DNA of 53,539 nucleotides, taken from NCBI RefSeq assembly GCF_014472415.1, contig NZ_JACSZV010000045.1, positions 1-53,539 on the forward strand. The letters are read 5' to 3'. The DNA comes from Pseudomonas sp. N40(2020) (lineage in GTDB: Bacteria > Pseudomonadota > Gammaproteobacteria > Pseudomonadales > Pseudomonadaceae). The notes beneath the pieces are model-generated. The model saw only the letters and a program-made list of their open reading frames with translations, was not told the DNA's origin and searched no databases. Position numbers and translations under genes: made by a program. This document shows positions 7,944 through 16,751 of the stretch, piece by piece; position 1 is the first letter of the stretch, and each line of letters opens with the position of its first letter.

Positions 7944-10538
7944 ATGAACACAGAATTCCGCAAAAACCTGCCCGGCAGCCCTCTGGATTACTTTGACGTC
8001 CGCGCGGCGGTCGATGCAATTCAGCCCGGCAGCTACGACACCCTGCCGTACACCTCACGCGTGCTGGCGGAAAACCTCGTGCGGCGCTGCGATCCGGCCA
8101 CGCTGACCGATTCCCTGAAACAACTGATCGAGCGCAAACGCGACCTCGACTTCCCGTGGTTCCCGGCGCGCGTGGTGTGCCACGATATTCTGGGCCAGAC
8201 CGCACTGGTCGATCTGGCGGGCCTGCGTGACGCGATTGCGTTGCAGGGTGGCGACCCGGCGCAGGTCAACCCGGTGGTGCCGACACAATTGATCGTCGAC
8301 CACTCGCTGGCCGTCGAGGCGGGCGGTTTCGATGCCCAGGCGTTCGAGAAAAACCGCGCCATCGAAGACCGTCGCAACGAAGACCGTTTCCACTTCATCA
8401 ACTGGACCAAAAAGGCCTTCAAGAACGTCGACGTGATCCCGCCGGGCAACGGCATCATGCACCAGATCAACCTGGAGAAAATGTCTCCGGTGATCCAGGT
8501 GCGTGACGGCGTGGCTTTCCCCGACACCTGCGTCGGCACTGACAGCCACACCCCGCATGTCGATGCGCTGGGCGTGATCGCCATTGGCGTCGGCGGCCTC
8601 GAAGCCGAGAGCGTGATGCTCGGCCGCGCCTCGTGGATGCGCCTGCCGGAAAGCGTCGGCGTCGAGTTGACCGGCAAGTTGCAACCAGGTATCACCGCCA
8701 CCGACATGGTGCTGGCGCTGACCGAATACCTGCGCAAACAGAAAGTCGTCGGCGCCTGGCTGGAGTTCTTCGGCGAAGGCGCCTCCGCGCTGACCCTCGG
8801 CGACCGCGCGACCATTTCCAACATGGCCCCGGAATACGGTGCCACTGCCGCGATGTTCTACATCGATCAGCAGACCATCGATTATCTGAAACTCACTGGC
8901 CGCGAAGACCAGCAGGTTCAACTGGTCGAGCACTATGCCAAGACCACCGGCCTGTGGGCTGACAGCTTGAAAGGCGCGCAATACGAGCGCGGTCTGACCT
9001 TCGATCTGTCGACGGTCGTGCGCAACATGGCCGGCCCGAGCAACCCGCACGCTCGCGTCGCCACCAGCGATCTGGCCGCCAAAGGCATCTCCGGCCAGTG
9101 GGATGAAGTGCCGGGGCAAATGCCCGACGGCGCTGTGATCATCGCCGCCATCACCAGTTGCACCAACACCAGCAACCCGCGCAACGTGATCGCCGCCGGC
9201 CTGATCGCACGCAATGCCAACAAGCTGGGCCTGACCCGCAAACCATGGGTGAAATCGTCGCTGGCGCCGGGTTCGAAAACCGTGGCGTTGTACCTCGACG
9301 AAGCCGGGTTGACCACGGAACTGGAACAGCTTGGTTTCGGCGTCGTCGCGTTCGCTTGCACCACCTGCAACGGCATGTCCGGCGCGCTGGACCCGGTGAT
9401 CCAGCAAGAAATCATCGACCGCGATCTGTACGCCACTGCCGTACTCTCCGGTAACCGCAACTTCGACGGCCGGATTCACCCGTACGCCAAGCAAGCGTTT
9501 CTTGCCTCGCCGCCGCTGGTGGTCGCGTATGCGATTGCCGGCACCATCCGTTTCGACATCGAGAAAGACGTGCTGGGCGTGGTCGATGGCAAGGAAATCC
9601 GCTTGAAAGACATCTGGCCGAGCGATGAAGAAATCGACGCGGTGGTGAAGTCTTCGGTCAAGCCTGAGCAGTTCCGTCAGGTCTACATCCCGATGTTCGC
9701 CGTCCACGAGGACACCGGCCCGAAAGTCACGCCGCTGTACGACTGGCGCGAGATGAGCACCTACATCCGCCGTCCGCCGTACTGGGAAGGCGCGCTGGCC
9801 GGCGCTCGGCCGCTCAAGGGCATGCGCCCGCTGGCGGTGCTGCCGGACAACATCACCACCGATCACCTGTCGCCCTCCAACGCGATCATGCTCGACAGCG
9901 CCGCCGGCGAATACCTGGCGAAAATGGGCCTGCCGGAAGAGGACTTCAACTCCTATGCAACGCACCGTGGCGACCACTTGACCGCGCAGCGCGCGACCTT
10001 TGCCAACCCGAAACTGTTCAACGAAATGGTGGTGGAAAACGGCAAGGTCAAACAGGGCTCGCTGGCGCGTGTCGAGCCGGAAGGCAAAGTGATGCGCATG
10101 TGGGAAGCCATCGAAACCTACATGGAACGCAAGCAGCCGCTGATCATCATTGCTGGCGCCGACTACGGTCAGGGTTCGTCCCGCGACTGGGCGGCCAAAG
10201 GCGTGCGTCTGGCCGGTGTCGAAGCGATTGCCGCTGAAGGTTTCGAGCGTATTCACCGCACCAACCTGGTGGGCATGGGCGTGTTGCCGCTGGAGTTCAA
10301 GCCCGGCACCGACCGTCACACCCTGGCCATCGATGGCAGTGAAACCTATGACGTGATCGGCGACCGCAAGCCGCGCGCCGATCTGACGCTGGTCATCCAT
10401 CGCAGGAACGGCGAGCGTGTTGAGGTGCCGGTGACTTGCCGTCTCGATACCGCTGAAGAAGTGTCGATCTACGAGGCCGGCGGCGTGTTGCAGCGTTTCG
10501 CCCAGGACTTCCTCGAAGAGTCGGCGGTTGCCGTTTAA
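7944..10538 (+). CDS. acnD: Fe/S-dependent 2-methylcitrate dehydratase
   Basis: An 864-residue aconitase-family enzyme that dehydrates 2-methylcitrate to 2-methyl-aconitate with a 4Fe-4S cluster. Cluster cysteines are visible in SCTNTSNP and in ACTTCNGMSG (Cys-x2-Cys), and the C-terminal swivel domain carries GADYGQGSSRDWAAKG. Its place between prpC and prpF identifies it as AcnD rather than AcnA. AcnD normally needs PrpF, encoded next, because the product must be isomerised. The start ATG 7944 has no strong ribosome site, perhaps as a result of the repeat upstream. Confidence 0.95.
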   Translation: MNTEFRKNLPGSPLDYFDVRAAVDAIQPGSYDTLPYTSRVLAENLVRRCDPATLTDSLKQLIERKRDLDFPWFPARVVCHDILGQTALVDLAGLRDAIALQGGDPAQVNPVVPTQLIVDHSLAVEAGGFDAQAFEKNRAIEDRRNEDRFHFINWTKKAFKNVDVIPPGNGIMHQINLEKMSPVIQVRDGVAFPDTCVGTDSHTPHVDALGVIAIGVGGLEAESVMLGRASWMRLPESVGVELTGKLQPGITATDMVLALTEYLRKQKVVGAWLEFFGEGASALTLGDRATISNMAPEYGATAAMFYIDQQTIDYLKLTGREDQQVQLVEHYAKTTGLWADSLKGAQYERGLTFDLSTVVRNMAGPSNPHARVATSDLAAKGISGQWDEVPGQMPDGAVIIAAITSCTNTSNPRNVIAAGLIARNANKLGLTRKPWVKSSLAPGSKTVALYLDEAGLTTELEQLGFGVVAFACTTCNGMSGALDPVIQQEIIDRDLYATAVLSGNRNFDGRIHPYAKQAFLASPPLVVAYAIAGTIRFDIEKDVLGVVDGKEIRLKDIWPSDEEIDAVVKSSVKPEQFRQVYIPMFAVHEDTGPKVTPLYDWREMSTYIRRPPYWEGALAGARPLKGMRPLAVLPDNITTDHLSPSNAIMLDSAAGEYLAKMGLPEEDFNSYATHRGDHLTAQRATFANPKLFNEMVVENGKVKQGSLARVEPEGKVMRMWEAIETYMERKQPLIIIAGADYGQGSSRDWAAKGVRLAGVEAIAAEGFERIHRTNLVGMGVLPLEFKPGTDRHTLAIDGSETYDVIGDRKPRADLTLVIHRRNGERVEVPVTCRLDTAEEVSIYEAGGVLQRFAQDFLEESAVAV

Positions 10539-10592
10539 ATCACGTTTTGTGCTCGCGGGCTTCAACGCCCGCGTTGACGATGAAGGAGCACC

Positions 10593-11783
10593 ATGGCTCA
10601 CGCACCTCAAATTAAGATCCCCGCCACCTACATGCGTGGCGGCACCAGCAAAGGCGTGTTTTTCAGCCTCAAGGATCTGCCCGAAGCCGCGCAGATTCCT
10701 GGCCCGGCACGCGATGCCTTGCTGCTGCGGGTGATCGGCAGTCCCGACCCCTACGACAAGCAGATCGACGGCATGGGCGGCGCCACCTCGAGCACCAGCA
10801 AAACCGTGATCCTGTCGAAAAGCATCAAGTCCGATCACGACGTCGATTATCTGTTCGGCCAGGTTTCCATCGACAAACCGTTCGTGGACTGGAGCGGCAA
10901 CTGCGGCAACTTGTCGGCAGCGGTCGGTTCGTTCGCCATCAGCAACGGTCTGGTCGACGCCAGTCGCATTCCGCACAACGGTGTCGCGGTGGTGCGTGTA
11001 TGGCAGGCCAACATCGGCAAAACCATCATTGCCCACGTGCCGATCACCAACGGTGAAGTGCAGGAGACCGGTGATTTCGAACTCGACGGCGTGACCTTTC
11101 CCGCCGCCGAAGTGCAGGTCGAGTTCATGGACCCGGCGGCGGAAGAAGAGGGCGGCGGTGGGTCGATGTTTCCCACCGGCAATCTGATCGATGAGCTGGA
11201 AGTGCCGGGTGTCGGCACGTTCAAGGCAACCATGATCAATGCCGGGATTCCGACGATCTTCGTCAACGCCCAAGACATCGGCTACACCGGCACCGAGCTG
11301 CAAAGCGCAATCAACAGCGACCCGAAAGCCTTGCAGATGTTTGAAACCATCCGTGCCTACGGTGCTTTGCGCATGGGGCTGATCGCCAATCTGGATGAAG
11401 CCGCCAAGCGCCAACACACACCGAAAGTCGCCTTCGTGGCCAAGCCTGCGGATTACGTGGCGTCCAGCGGTAAGGCGATTGCCGCCGGTGATGTTGATTT
11501 GCTGGTGCGCGCCTTGTCGATGGGCAAGTTGCACCATGCAATGATGGGCACGGCGGCGGTGGCGATCGGTACGGCGGCAGCGATTTCCGGGACGCTGGTG
11601 AACCTCGCGGCGGGCGGTGTTGAACGTAATGCCGTGCGCTTCGGGCATCCGTCCGGGACCTTGCGGGTGGGTGCTGAGGCCAGTCTGGAAAACGGTGAGT
11701 GGGTGGTGAAGAAAGCGGTCATGAGCCGCAGTGCGCGGGTACTCATGGAAGGCTATGTTCGCGTCCCCGGGGATTCTTTCTAA
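10593..11783 (+). CDS. prpF: 2-methyl-aconitate cis-trans isomerase
   Basis: A 396-residue PrpF-family isomerase with a two-domain diaminopimelate-epimerase-like fold. It converts the AcnD product trans-2-methyl-aconitate to the cis isomer used by aconitase. The N-terminal IPATYMRGGTSKGVFF and the SGNCGNLSAA motif are family hallmarks. A strong GAAGGAG site lies six bases before ATG 10593, and the gap to acnD is 54 bases. The family A palindrome at 11797 begins 13 bases after the stop. Confidence 0.95.
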   Translation: MAHAPQIKIPATYMRGGTSKGVFFSLKDLPEAAQIPGPARDALLLRVIGSPDPYDKQIDGMGGATSSTSKTVILSKSIKSDHDVDYLFGQVSIDKPFVDWSGNCGNLSAAVGSFAISNGLVDASRIPHNGVAVVRVWQANIGKTIIAHVPITNGEVQETGDFELDGVTFPAAEVQVEFMDPAAEEEGGGGSMFPTGNLIDELEVPGVGTFKATMINAGIPTIFVNAQDIGYTGTELQSAINSDPKALQMFETIRAYGALRMGLIANLDEAAKRQHTPKVAFVAKPADYVASSGKAIAAGDVDLLVRALSMGKLHHAMMGTAAVAIGTAAAISGTLVNLAAGGVERNAVRFGHPSGTLRVGAEASLENGEWVVKKAVMSRSARVLMEGYVRVPGDSF

Positions 11784-11796
11784 CCCCACCTCGCCA

Positions 11797-11884
11797 CTGT
11801 AGGAGCTGCCGAAGGCTGCGATCTTTTGATCTTGATCTAAAAAAAACAAAGTCAAAAGATCGCAGCCTCCGGCAGCTCCTACAG
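11797..11884. repeat. Palindromic intergenic repeat, family A (prpF-prpD gap)
   Basis: Near copy of the element at 7799: inverted arms of about 34 bases on either side of an A-rich loop. It begins 13 bases after the prpF stop and ends 78 bases before prpD. Together with the copy after prpC, it brackets acnD-prpF within the operon. Confidence 0.9.
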
Positions 11885-11962
11885 GAGTACGTATTTCAAT
11901 AATAAAAATCCATCGCCTGAACCGAGGTCCCATCAACGAACCACTTAAAGAGTGAATCGAAC

Positions 11963-13447
11963 ATGAGCGCCAACGTCGACCTGAACAACCGCCCCGACTA
12001 CGACCCTGTCCTGCAGGACATCGCTGATTACGTCCTCGCTTTCAAAATCGAATCCACCGAAGCCCTGAACACTGCCCGCAATTGCCTGATGGACACCTTG
12101 GGCTGTGGCCTGCTGGCCCTGCGTTTTCCCGAATGCACCAAACACCTCGGGCCTATCGTCGAAGGCACCGTCGTGCCGTTTGGCGCGCGGGTCCCAGGCA
12201 CCAGTTATCGTCTCGACCCGGTCAAAGCCGCATGGGACATCGGCTGTATCGTCCGTTGGCTCGACTACAACGACACCTGGCTCGCCGCCGAATGGGGGCA
12301 CCCGTCAGACAACCTCGGCGGGATCCTCGCGGTGGCCGATCACCTGTCGCAAAAACGTCTGGCCAACGGTGAAGCGCCGCTGACCATTCGTCATGTGCTT
12401 GAAGCGATGATCATGGCCCACGAGATTCAGGGTGTCATCGCCCTGGAAAACTCCTTCAATCGCGTAGGACTCGATCACGTCATTCTGGTGAAAGTCGCCT
12501 CGACCGCCGTTACCGCCAAACTCATGGGCGCCAATCGCGAGCAACTGTTGTCGGCGCTCTCTCATGCCTTCGCTGATGGTCAGGCGTTGCGCACTTATCG
12601 TCATGCGCCGAATGCCGGTTCGCGAAAGTCCTGGGCGGCGGGGGATGCCTCAAGCCGAGGCGTGAGACTGGCCGACATCGCCATGCGCGGCGAGATGGGC
12701 ATTCCGGGTGTTTTGAGTGCGAAACAGTGGGGCTTTTACGACGTGCTGTTCAGCCACACCAACAACGATCTGGCGCTGAAAACCGAAGACAAACGTACCT
12801 TCAGCTTCTCGCGCCCTTTCGGCAGTTACGTAATGGAGAACGTCCTGTTCAAGATCAGCTTCCCCGCCGAATTCCACGCACAAACGGCCTGCGAAGCCGC
12901 CGTCACGTTGCATCCACACGTGCGCAATCGCCTGCATGAAATCGACAAAATCGTCATCACCACCCACCAATCGGCGATCCGCATCATTTCCAAGGTCGGG
13001 CCGCTGGCCAACGCCGCTGACCGCGATCACTGCATCCAGTACATGACCGCCGTACCACTGGCCTTCGGCAATCTGGTGGCCGAGCAATACGAAGATGACT
13101 TCCACAAGGCCCATCCGATCATCGATGTGCTGCGCGAAAAAATGGTCATCGTCGAAGAGCCGCGCTTCACCCGCGAATACCTGGAAGCCGACAAGCGCTC
13201 GATTGCCAACGCCGTGCAGGTGTTTTTCAAGGACGGCTCCAGTACCGACAACGTGGTGGTGGAGTACCCGATCGGCCATCGCCGCCGCCGTGCCGAGGGC
13301 ATTCCGTTGCTCGAAGACAAGTTCAAGACGAACCTGGCCACCCGTTTCACCGGACAGCGCAGCGGCGAGATCTTCGCGCTGTGCAAGGATCAGGCGCAGC
13401 TTGAGGCGACCCCGGTGAACCGCTTTGTCGACCTGTTCGTGATCTAA
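11963..13447 (+). CDS. prpD: 2-methylcitrate dehydratase (cofactor-free)
   Basis: A 494-residue MmgE/PrpD-family protein that dehydrates 2-methylcitrate without an Fe/S cluster. The N-terminal LMDTLGCGLLALR, the WLDYNDTW segment and the later EFHAQTACEAA region match PrpD. The operon thus holds two routes for the same step, AcnD+PrpF and PrpD, an arrangement known in several gammaproteobacteria. The gene is last in the operon and ends three bases from the convergent alaX-like gene, with no separate terminator visible between them. Confidence 0.95.
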   Translation: MSANVDLNNRPDYDPVLQDIADYVLAFKIESTEALNTARNCLMDTLGCGLLALRFPECTKHLGPIVEGTVVPFGARVPGTSYRLDPVKAAWDIGCIVRWLDYNDTWLAAEWGHPSDNLGGILAVADHLSQKRLANGEAPLTIRHVLEAMIMAHEIQGVIALENSFNRVGLDHVILVKVASTAVTAKLMGANREQLLSALSHAFADGQALRTYRHAPNAGSRKSWAAGDASSRGVRLADIAMRGEMGIPGVLSAKQWGFYDVLFSHTNNDLALKTEDKRTFSFSRPFGSYVMENVLFKISFPAEFHAQTACEAAVTLHPHVRNRLHEIDKIVITTHQSAIRIISKVGPLANAADRDHCIQYMTAVPLAFGNLVAEQYEDDFHKAHPIIDVLREKMVIVEEPRFTREYLEADKRSIANAVQVFFKDGSSTDNVVVEYPIGHRRRRAEGIPLLEDKFKTNLATRFTGQRSGEIFALCKDQAQLEATPVNRFVDLFVI

Positions 13448-13450
13448 GGC

Positions 13451-14179
13451 TCATTCAAACCGCAGAATCACCCGGCGGTTGGTCCTGCTCTTCTTCTCGA
13501 TCTTTTCGCAGAACACTCGGCCGATTTCTCGAGTGTTTTGCACGTGGGTGCCGCCACAGGGCTGGATGTCGATGCCGATCACTTCAACCATCCGCAGCTC
13601 ACCCTGAATCGCCGGTGGGTTAACCGTTTTGCTGCCGGTTTTTTCCAGCAGAGCGGAGTGTTCCGAGGCCGGCATAGAAACAATGGTGACTGGAATGGCC
13701 TGCTCGATCAGCGCGTTGAGTTCGCGGGTGAGGCTGTCTTTGTCGAGGGTCATTTCTGGCAGATCGAAATCCAGGCGTCCCTTGTCTGCGCTGATACTGC
13801 ACCCGGTGACCGGCGCATTGATGAGCGAACCCAACAGGTGCAGGCAGGTGTGCATCTTCATGTGTTGATAACGACGCGCCCAGTCGAGGCTGGCATTGAG
13901 CAGTGTGCCGACACACAACTGCGGCGGGCACTGCGCCACGTTGTGCCAGATGATCGATGGCAGCAAGGGATCGCGCAGCGTTGCTGTCACGTCGATTCTT
14001 GTGCCATCCGGCAGGCTGAAGTGCCCGGTGTCTCCCGGTTGCCCGCCACCGGTGGGATAGAACAGCGTGTGTTCGAGGACGACGGCCTGATCAACCACCG
14101 CGATCACCCGGGCGCTGAAATCGCGCTGGTAAGGGGCATTGTTAAACAGGCTAAGGGTTTCCATGGTGTGTACCGACAT
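13451..14179 (-). CDS. Alanyl-tRNA editing protein (AlaX family)
   Basis: A 242-residue protein with the editing domain of alanyl-tRNA synthetase. AlaX proteins hydrolyse Ser- or Gly-tRNA(Ala) in trans. The zinc ligands are visible as HTCLH (HxxxH, about residue 109-113) and CGGTH (CxxxH) near residue 208. The N-terminal FYPTGGGQPGDTG matches the catalytic-domain entry loop. ATG 14179 has a GGAGG site five bases upstream. The gene follows the EamA transporter by 30 bases on the same strand, so they probably form an operon. It converges on prpD with a three-base gap. Confidence 0.88.
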   Translation of the reverse strand: MSVHTMETLSLFNNAPYQRDFSARVIAVVDQAVVLEHTLFYPTGGGQPGDTGHFSLPDGTRIDVTATLRDPLLPSIIWHNVAQCPPQLCVGTLLNASLDWARRYQHMKMHTCLHLLGSLINAPVTGCSISADKGRLDFDLPEMTLDKDSLTRELNALIEQAIPVTIVSMPASEHSALLEKTGSKTVNPPAIQGELRMVEVIGIDIQPCGGTHVQNTREIGRVFCEKIEKKSRTNRRVILRFE

Positions 14180-14209
14180 TTGAACCTCCGATGTTCAATG
14201 CATGATTTT

Positions 14210-15130
14210 TCAGCGCTTGGCAGGCAACTTGGTGATCGCAAAACCGGCGAGCAGGATTGCCGAATAGAGCATCAGGTCCCGAGAAATTTCCGTGCCTTCG
14301 TACCAGGCGCCAATGATCACGGCGAACACCGGAAAGATGATGAACACGAATGACAGAAGCACCGGGCTCAGGCGCTTGAGCAGGGCGAAATAGACGATGA
14401 AGCCCCCGACCGATGCCACCAGTCCTAGATAGAGCAGGGCGCCCCAGGAACGTGGAGTGATGGTGGCGAACGTCGGGCTTTCCAGTGAAAGGCCAGCGAC
14501 CAGCAGCATCACACCGGCGATGCCGATGGGCAGGGTGTTGTAGGTGATCACGCTGATCGCGCTGCCGTGCTTTTTGGTCACCACGTAGCACAGCGCATGC
14601 AGGAGCGCCGCGCCGAGAATCGCCAGGACACCGAGCCATTCCGCCTGATCCAGATGCAAGCCCTGACTGCGGATAATCATGAACAGGCTGCCGAAACCAA
14701 TAGCGATGCCGAGCATTTGCGCTGGGTGGATTTTCTCCCGCAGAAACAGCGCAGAAAAAATCAGGATGAACACCGGCATGCAACTGAACAGCAGCGCGGT
14801 CAGGCCGGACGATACGTGCATTTCGCCATAGTTGAGCAGGTAGTAGGGCAGGCTGAAATACGACAGCGTGACGAACACAAAGAACCAGCGACTCTGCCGG
14901 GGGAACAGCAATGGTTCCTTGCGTAATGCGGCGAAGCCCAAAAACAGCGGAAAGGCAATCAGAAAGCGCAGCCCGGCCGCCGTCAGGGGCGGCACGCTTT
15001 CCACGGCAATCTTGATCCCCAGCCACGTAGTGCCCCAACTCAGGCAGACAATCAGAAACAACACGCTGGTGACCAACCCGGCGAGCCAGGGTTTGCTGGT
15101 GTTCAATGGCGTGCTGAGGGCGATGGACAT
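14210..15130 (-). CDS. EamA/DMT-family exporter
   Basis: A 306-residue inner-membrane protein with about ten hydrophobic helices in two EamA repeats. The first repeat opens near FLIVCLSWGTTWLGIKIA and the second near WLGVLAILGAALLHALCY. Such transporters commonly export amino acids or small metabolites (RhtA/YdcZ-like); the substrate cannot be read from sequence. It is upstream of and probably co-transcribed with the AlaX gene, and divergent from a MocR-type regulator 90 bases away. This suggests export of an amino acid or analogue that is also mischarged onto tRNA, which is inference. Confidence 0.82.
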   Translation of the reverse strand: MSIALSTPLNTSKPWLAGLVTSVLFLIVCLSWGTTWLGIKIAVESVPPLTAAGLRFLIAFPLFLGFAALRKEPLLFPRQSRWFFVFVTLSYFSLPYYLLNYGEMHVSSGLTALLFSCMPVFILIFSALFLREKIHPAQMLGIAIGFGSLFMIIRSQGLHLDQAEWLGVLAILGAALLHALCYVVTKKHGSAISVITYNTLPIGIAGVMLLVAGLSLESPTFATITPRSWGALLYLGLVASVGGFIVYFALLKRLSPVLLSFVFIIFPVFAVIIGAWYEGTEISRDLMLYSAILLAGFAITKLPAKR

Positions 15131-15163
15131 GCGGTGTGCTCCGAACGGCAGAATTGACCTGGT

Positions 15164-15203
15164 TACTGAAAAGGTCTATCCCTGATTGAACCTGTTTTCA
15201 GTA
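15164..15203. promoter_or_regulatory. Inverted repeat between EamA exporter and MocR regulator
   Basis: TACTGAAAAGGT at 15164-15175 faces ACCTGTTTTCAGTA at 15190-15203. Nine bases (TACTGAAAA/TTTTCAGTA) pair exactly, and GGT/ACC also match if two bases are bulged in one arm. It lies in the 90-base divergent region, 34 bases from the exporter ATG and 17 from the regulator ATG, where a MocR protein would be expected to bind. No protein has been shown to bind it. Confidence 0.5.
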
Positions 15204-15220
15204 CGCTATTCGGGGCAAGA

Positions 15221-16630
15221 ATGACTGTCAAAGTAAGTATTGCCATGGTGTCAATCCTCCGTGATGGCCTCGCCCATGGCGTCGGCGTGAAGTACAAGCG
15301 CCTCGCGGATGCGGTCGAGAAGGCCATTAATGCAGGCGTGATTGAGGCGGGTTGCAAGTTGCCGCCCCACCGGCTGTTGGCCGATAGCCTGGGCGTCACC
15401 ATCGGCACCATCAGCCGTGCTTATGGCGAACTGGAGCGTGTGGGATTGGTCGTGGCGCGTGTAGGAGACGGCACTTACGTGCGTCAGCGCGGAATGGAAC
15501 GGCCGCAAGACAAGGGCTTTCGCAATGTCAGCGATGAGCCGCCAGCCTGCTTCGACATGAGTAGGAATCAGCCGATTCCCGGGCAGGAAGCGGCGTTCAT
15601 GAGCCAGACCCTACAGACTCTGGCCGTTGATTCGCACCGCTTGCAGCGGTTGACGGGGTACACCGCCGAAGGTGGCCTGCCACGGCATCGGGCGGCAGGT
15701 GCCGAGTGGCTGCGTCACGGGGACTTTGTCCCGCACGCCGATCAGGTGCTGTGCGTCAACGGTGGCCAGCATGGTCTGTTGTGCGCGTTGATCGGGTTGC
15801 TCAAGGCGGGTGACACGGTGGTCACCGAGCATTTGTCCTACCCCGGATTGATCAGCGTCGCACGCCAGCTCGGGATAAAACTGATGGGTGCCGCGATGGA
15901 TGACGAAGGACTGTTGCCTTCGGCGCTGGAGGATATTTGTCGTCAGCACCGGGTATCCGCGCTGTATTGCACGCCGACGATCCAGAATCCTACGGCTGCG
16001 GCCATGTCTGTCTCACGACGCCAGGCGATTGCAGAGGTGTGTCGCCAGCACAATCTGCTGATCCTCGAAGACGAAGCCCACGCAGTACTGGATCGCCAGC
16101 GGCCGTTGCCACTGAGTTATTTCGCCCCCGAGCGCTCTGTGTTGATCGGCAGTCTGAGCAAGGCTGTCTCGGCGGGGTTGCGGGTCGGCTATCTACATGC
16201 GCCGCAAGCGTTGCTCGGGCGTATCAGTTCAGCCATTCGCAGCACCTGCTGGATGGCCAATCCACTGGCGATGGAAGTGGCGAGCCTGTGGATCGAAAAC
16301 GGCATGGCCCAGCGTTTGCTGGATGAGCAGATCAGTGAGATTGGTCGGCGCAAGGCATGGGTGGCGGGGGCGCTGGAGGGGCTGAGCTACAAGACACATA
16401 TCCACAGTCCGCATTTCTGGCTGCAAGTGCCGGAGCTGTGGCGCGCTTCGCAGATTGCCGCGGAGCTGAAGGAGAACAACTATCTGGTGGCGACTGCCGA
16501 GGCGTTCGCGGTCGGGCATGCGGCGGTGCCGCAGTTCATTCGGGTGAGTGTGTGTAATTCGGTGGGGGATGACGGGTTGTTGCTCGGCGGCTTCGAGGCT
16601 CTGGCCCGGGCATTAACAGAGACCGCGTAA
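15221..16630 (+). CDS. MocR-type regulator: GntR winged helix fused to PLP aminotransferase fold
   Basis: A 469-residue fusion. Residues about 20-90 form a GntR-type DNA-binding domain (LADSLGVTIGTISRAYGELE) and residues about 120-465 an aminotransferase class I fold. The PLP lysine is expected at Lys314 in IGSLSKAVSAGLRVGY, and LEDEAHAV near residue 285 provides the PLP-interacting aspartate. MocR proteins are transcription factors that sense PLP or an amino-acid adduct. Divergence from the exporter-AlaX pair makes those genes the likely targets. ATG 15221 is used; an in-frame ATG at 15245 is possible. Confidence 0.87.
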   Translation: MTVKVSIAMVSILRDGLAHGVGVKYKRLADAVEKAINAGVIEAGCKLPPHRLLADSLGVTIGTISRAYGELERVGLVVARVGDGTYVRQRGMERPQDKGFRNVSDEPPACFDMSRNQPIPGQEAAFMSQTLQTLAVDSHRLQRLTGYTAEGGLPRHRAAGAEWLRHGDFVPHADQVLCVNGGQHGLLCALIGLLKAGDTVVTEHLSYPGLISVARQLGIKLMGAAMDDEGLLPSALEDICRQHRVSALYCTPTIQNPTAAAMSVSRRQAIAEVCRQHNLLILEDEAHAVLDRQRPLPLSYFAPERSVLIGSLSKAVSAGLRVGYLHAPQALLGRISSAIRSTCWMANPLAMEVASLWIENGMAQRLLDEQISEIGRRKAWVAGALEGLSYKTHIHSPHFWLQVPELWRASQIAAELKENNYLVATAEAFAVGHAAVPQFIRVSVCNSVGDDGLLLGGFEALARALTETA

Positions 16631-16635
16631 TCGTT

Positions 16636-16730
16636 CATTGCGAGCAAGCTCGCCCCCACAGGTTTTTCGGGTGTCTGCACATTTTGCATTCATCCCAAAA
16701 CCCTGTGGGAGCGAGCTTGCTCGCGAAGGC
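16636..16730. repeat. REP doublet, family B
   Basis: Inverted REP copies at about 16640-16662 and 16702-16729, separated by some 40 bases. The cores are GCGAGCAAGCTCGC and its inverse. It lies between the convergent ends of the MocR gene and ppsR. Confidence 0.87.
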
Positions 16731-16751
16731 GTCAGACCAGCCCCCGCCAAT

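Noticed and set aside
8055..11936. A 1293-codon open frame on the minus strand opposite acnD and prpF
   Set aside because: It is the antisense shadow of high-GC genes: His/Arg/Gln-rich low-complexity translation, no ribosome site or domain, and it crosses two well-identified genes and an intergenic repeat.
11963..13447. prpD as a redundant or decaying copy because acnD-prpF are present
   Set aside because: The frame is intact, full length and in operon position; both routes are known to coexist in Pseudomonas.
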